Notes under the pieces: generated by a model
Database searches by the model: none
Told to the model about the DNA's origin: nothing
What the model saw: only the letters and a program-made list of their open reading frames with translations
Source: Trueperella bialowiezensis
Lineage (GTDB): Bacteria; Actinomycetota; Actinomycetes; Actinomycetales; Actinomycetaceae
Direction of reading: 5' to 3'
DNA: 64,000 nucleotides
Assembly (NCBI RefSeq): GCF_900637955.1
Contig: NZ_LR134476.1
Coordinates: 1,979,250-2,043,249 of the forward strand
Program-made: the position numbers and the translations under genes
Part shown: one piece after another, positions 63,715 to 64,000 of the stretch
How positions within the stretch are numbered: position 1 is the first letter of the stretch
How the letters are laid out: the number at the start of each line of letters is the position of its first letter

Positions 63715-63838
63715 TGCTTATATAGCAATTTTGACGAGGTCGACGGCCTCGAAACGCTTCAGAACTGCTTATATAGCAAAAACGCATGGGGCGGCGCGCT
63801 GCAACGCCGGGCGTAGCGCCAGAACTGCTTATATAGCA
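63715..63838. repeat. three copies of near-palindrome TGCTTATATAGCA
   Basis: Identical 13-mers at 63715-63727, 63766-63778 and 63826-63838 (periods 51 and 60). Copies 2 and 3 share CAGAACTGCTTATATAGCAA; copies 1 and 3 share a right flank (CAATTtTGACGagGTCGACGG-like). Spacers are GC-rich and partly self-complementary. The rest of 63627-63960 contains no convincing gene. Confidence 0.8.
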
Positions 63839-63960
63839 ATTATGACGGAGTCGACGGGCCCTGAGCAATATTCCCCTTTGCAGATTCGGGTAAGCTTAAC
63901 CTCGATGTCCAGCGCTATTGCGGGCACCTTTTGTTTGAAAACTGAACCTAGAGGAATAGC

Positions 63961-64000
63961 ATGAGCAAGTTTGATAATTCTGGTAACTCCCACGGACGCG
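63961..64000 (+). CDS. start of an unidentified gene, cut by window end
   Basis: ATG 63961 with AGAGGA at 63950-63955 reads MSKFDNSGNSHGR before the window ends. Polar Gly/Asn/Ser start; no identification possible. Confidence 0.5.
   Translation, partial: MSKFDNSGNSHGR

Noticed and set aside
63715..63838. CRISPR array
   Set aside because: Only three short palindromic units, unequal spacing, similar flanks outside the unit and no cas genes.

Overview
The window is chromosomal DNA from a moderately GC-rich actinobacterium. Core gene order (comEA-comEC-holA, lepA-trmB-hemW, hrcA-dnaJ-rsmE-phoH-ybeY-corC-era, leuA-recO-uppS, hisDCB-priA, infC-rpmI-rplT, pheST, argCJBD-R-G-H, tyrS, rrn) and the actinobacterial 16S/23S signatures point to Actinomycetaceae. 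The Arcanobacterium/Trueperella group is my best guess, but I could not test genus level. Short or leaderless 5' ends, GTG/TTG starts and 4-base stop/start overlaps are frequent.

Layout. 1-4200: a mutarotase-like protein and the DNA-uptake pair comEA/comEC. 4200-7330: an AT-rich island carrying a small secreted four-cysteine peptide, an ABC ATPase and two membrane permeases; three of these four genes carry an apparent single-base frameshift. The island separates comEC from holA. 7387-11405: holA, then the proton-translocating transhydrogenase pntAB. 11473-13537 (minus): rpsT, a CsbD-like protein, a PemK/MazF-like protein and a small membrane protein. 13681-25574: translation, stress and rRNA-maturation genes lepA to era, with a CIRCE operator before hrcA. 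25571-27925: a membrane-bound hydrolase and a PP2C phosphatase. 27982-36516: leuA behind a four-leucine leader peptide, recO, uppS, then hisD-C-B, a conserved hypothetical, priA and an SseB-like gene; hisH and hisF are not here. 36556-45711: infC (ATC start), rpmI, rplT, an RmlC-like epimerase, an rRNA methyltransferase, an OYE-type oxidoreductase, an SGNH hydrolase, pheST and a lipoprotein. 45788-46729 (minus): a two-gene membrane-protein operon with a perfect palindrome at its promoter. 46899-56548: the arginine genes; argF is not in its usual place between argD and argR but lies on the minus strand after argG, next to galE. 56671-57930: tyrS. 58018-63626: an rRNA operon (tandem promoters, G/T-skewed leader, 16S-23S-5S, no tRNA in the spacer, strong terminator). 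63715-63838: three copies of a near-palindromic repeat before a gene cut by the window end.

Functional links: arginine synthesis is nearly complete (ArgC, J, B, D, F, G, H and the repressor ArgR). The histidine genes cover HisD, HisC, HisB and PriA/HisA. lepA, infC, rpmI, rplT, pheST, tyrS, rsmE, ybeY, era and rrn make this largely a translation-centred core region. The least explained parts are the 4.2-7.3 kb island, the repeats after rrn, the palindrome at 46759 and the hairpin inside the lipoprotein start at 45271.
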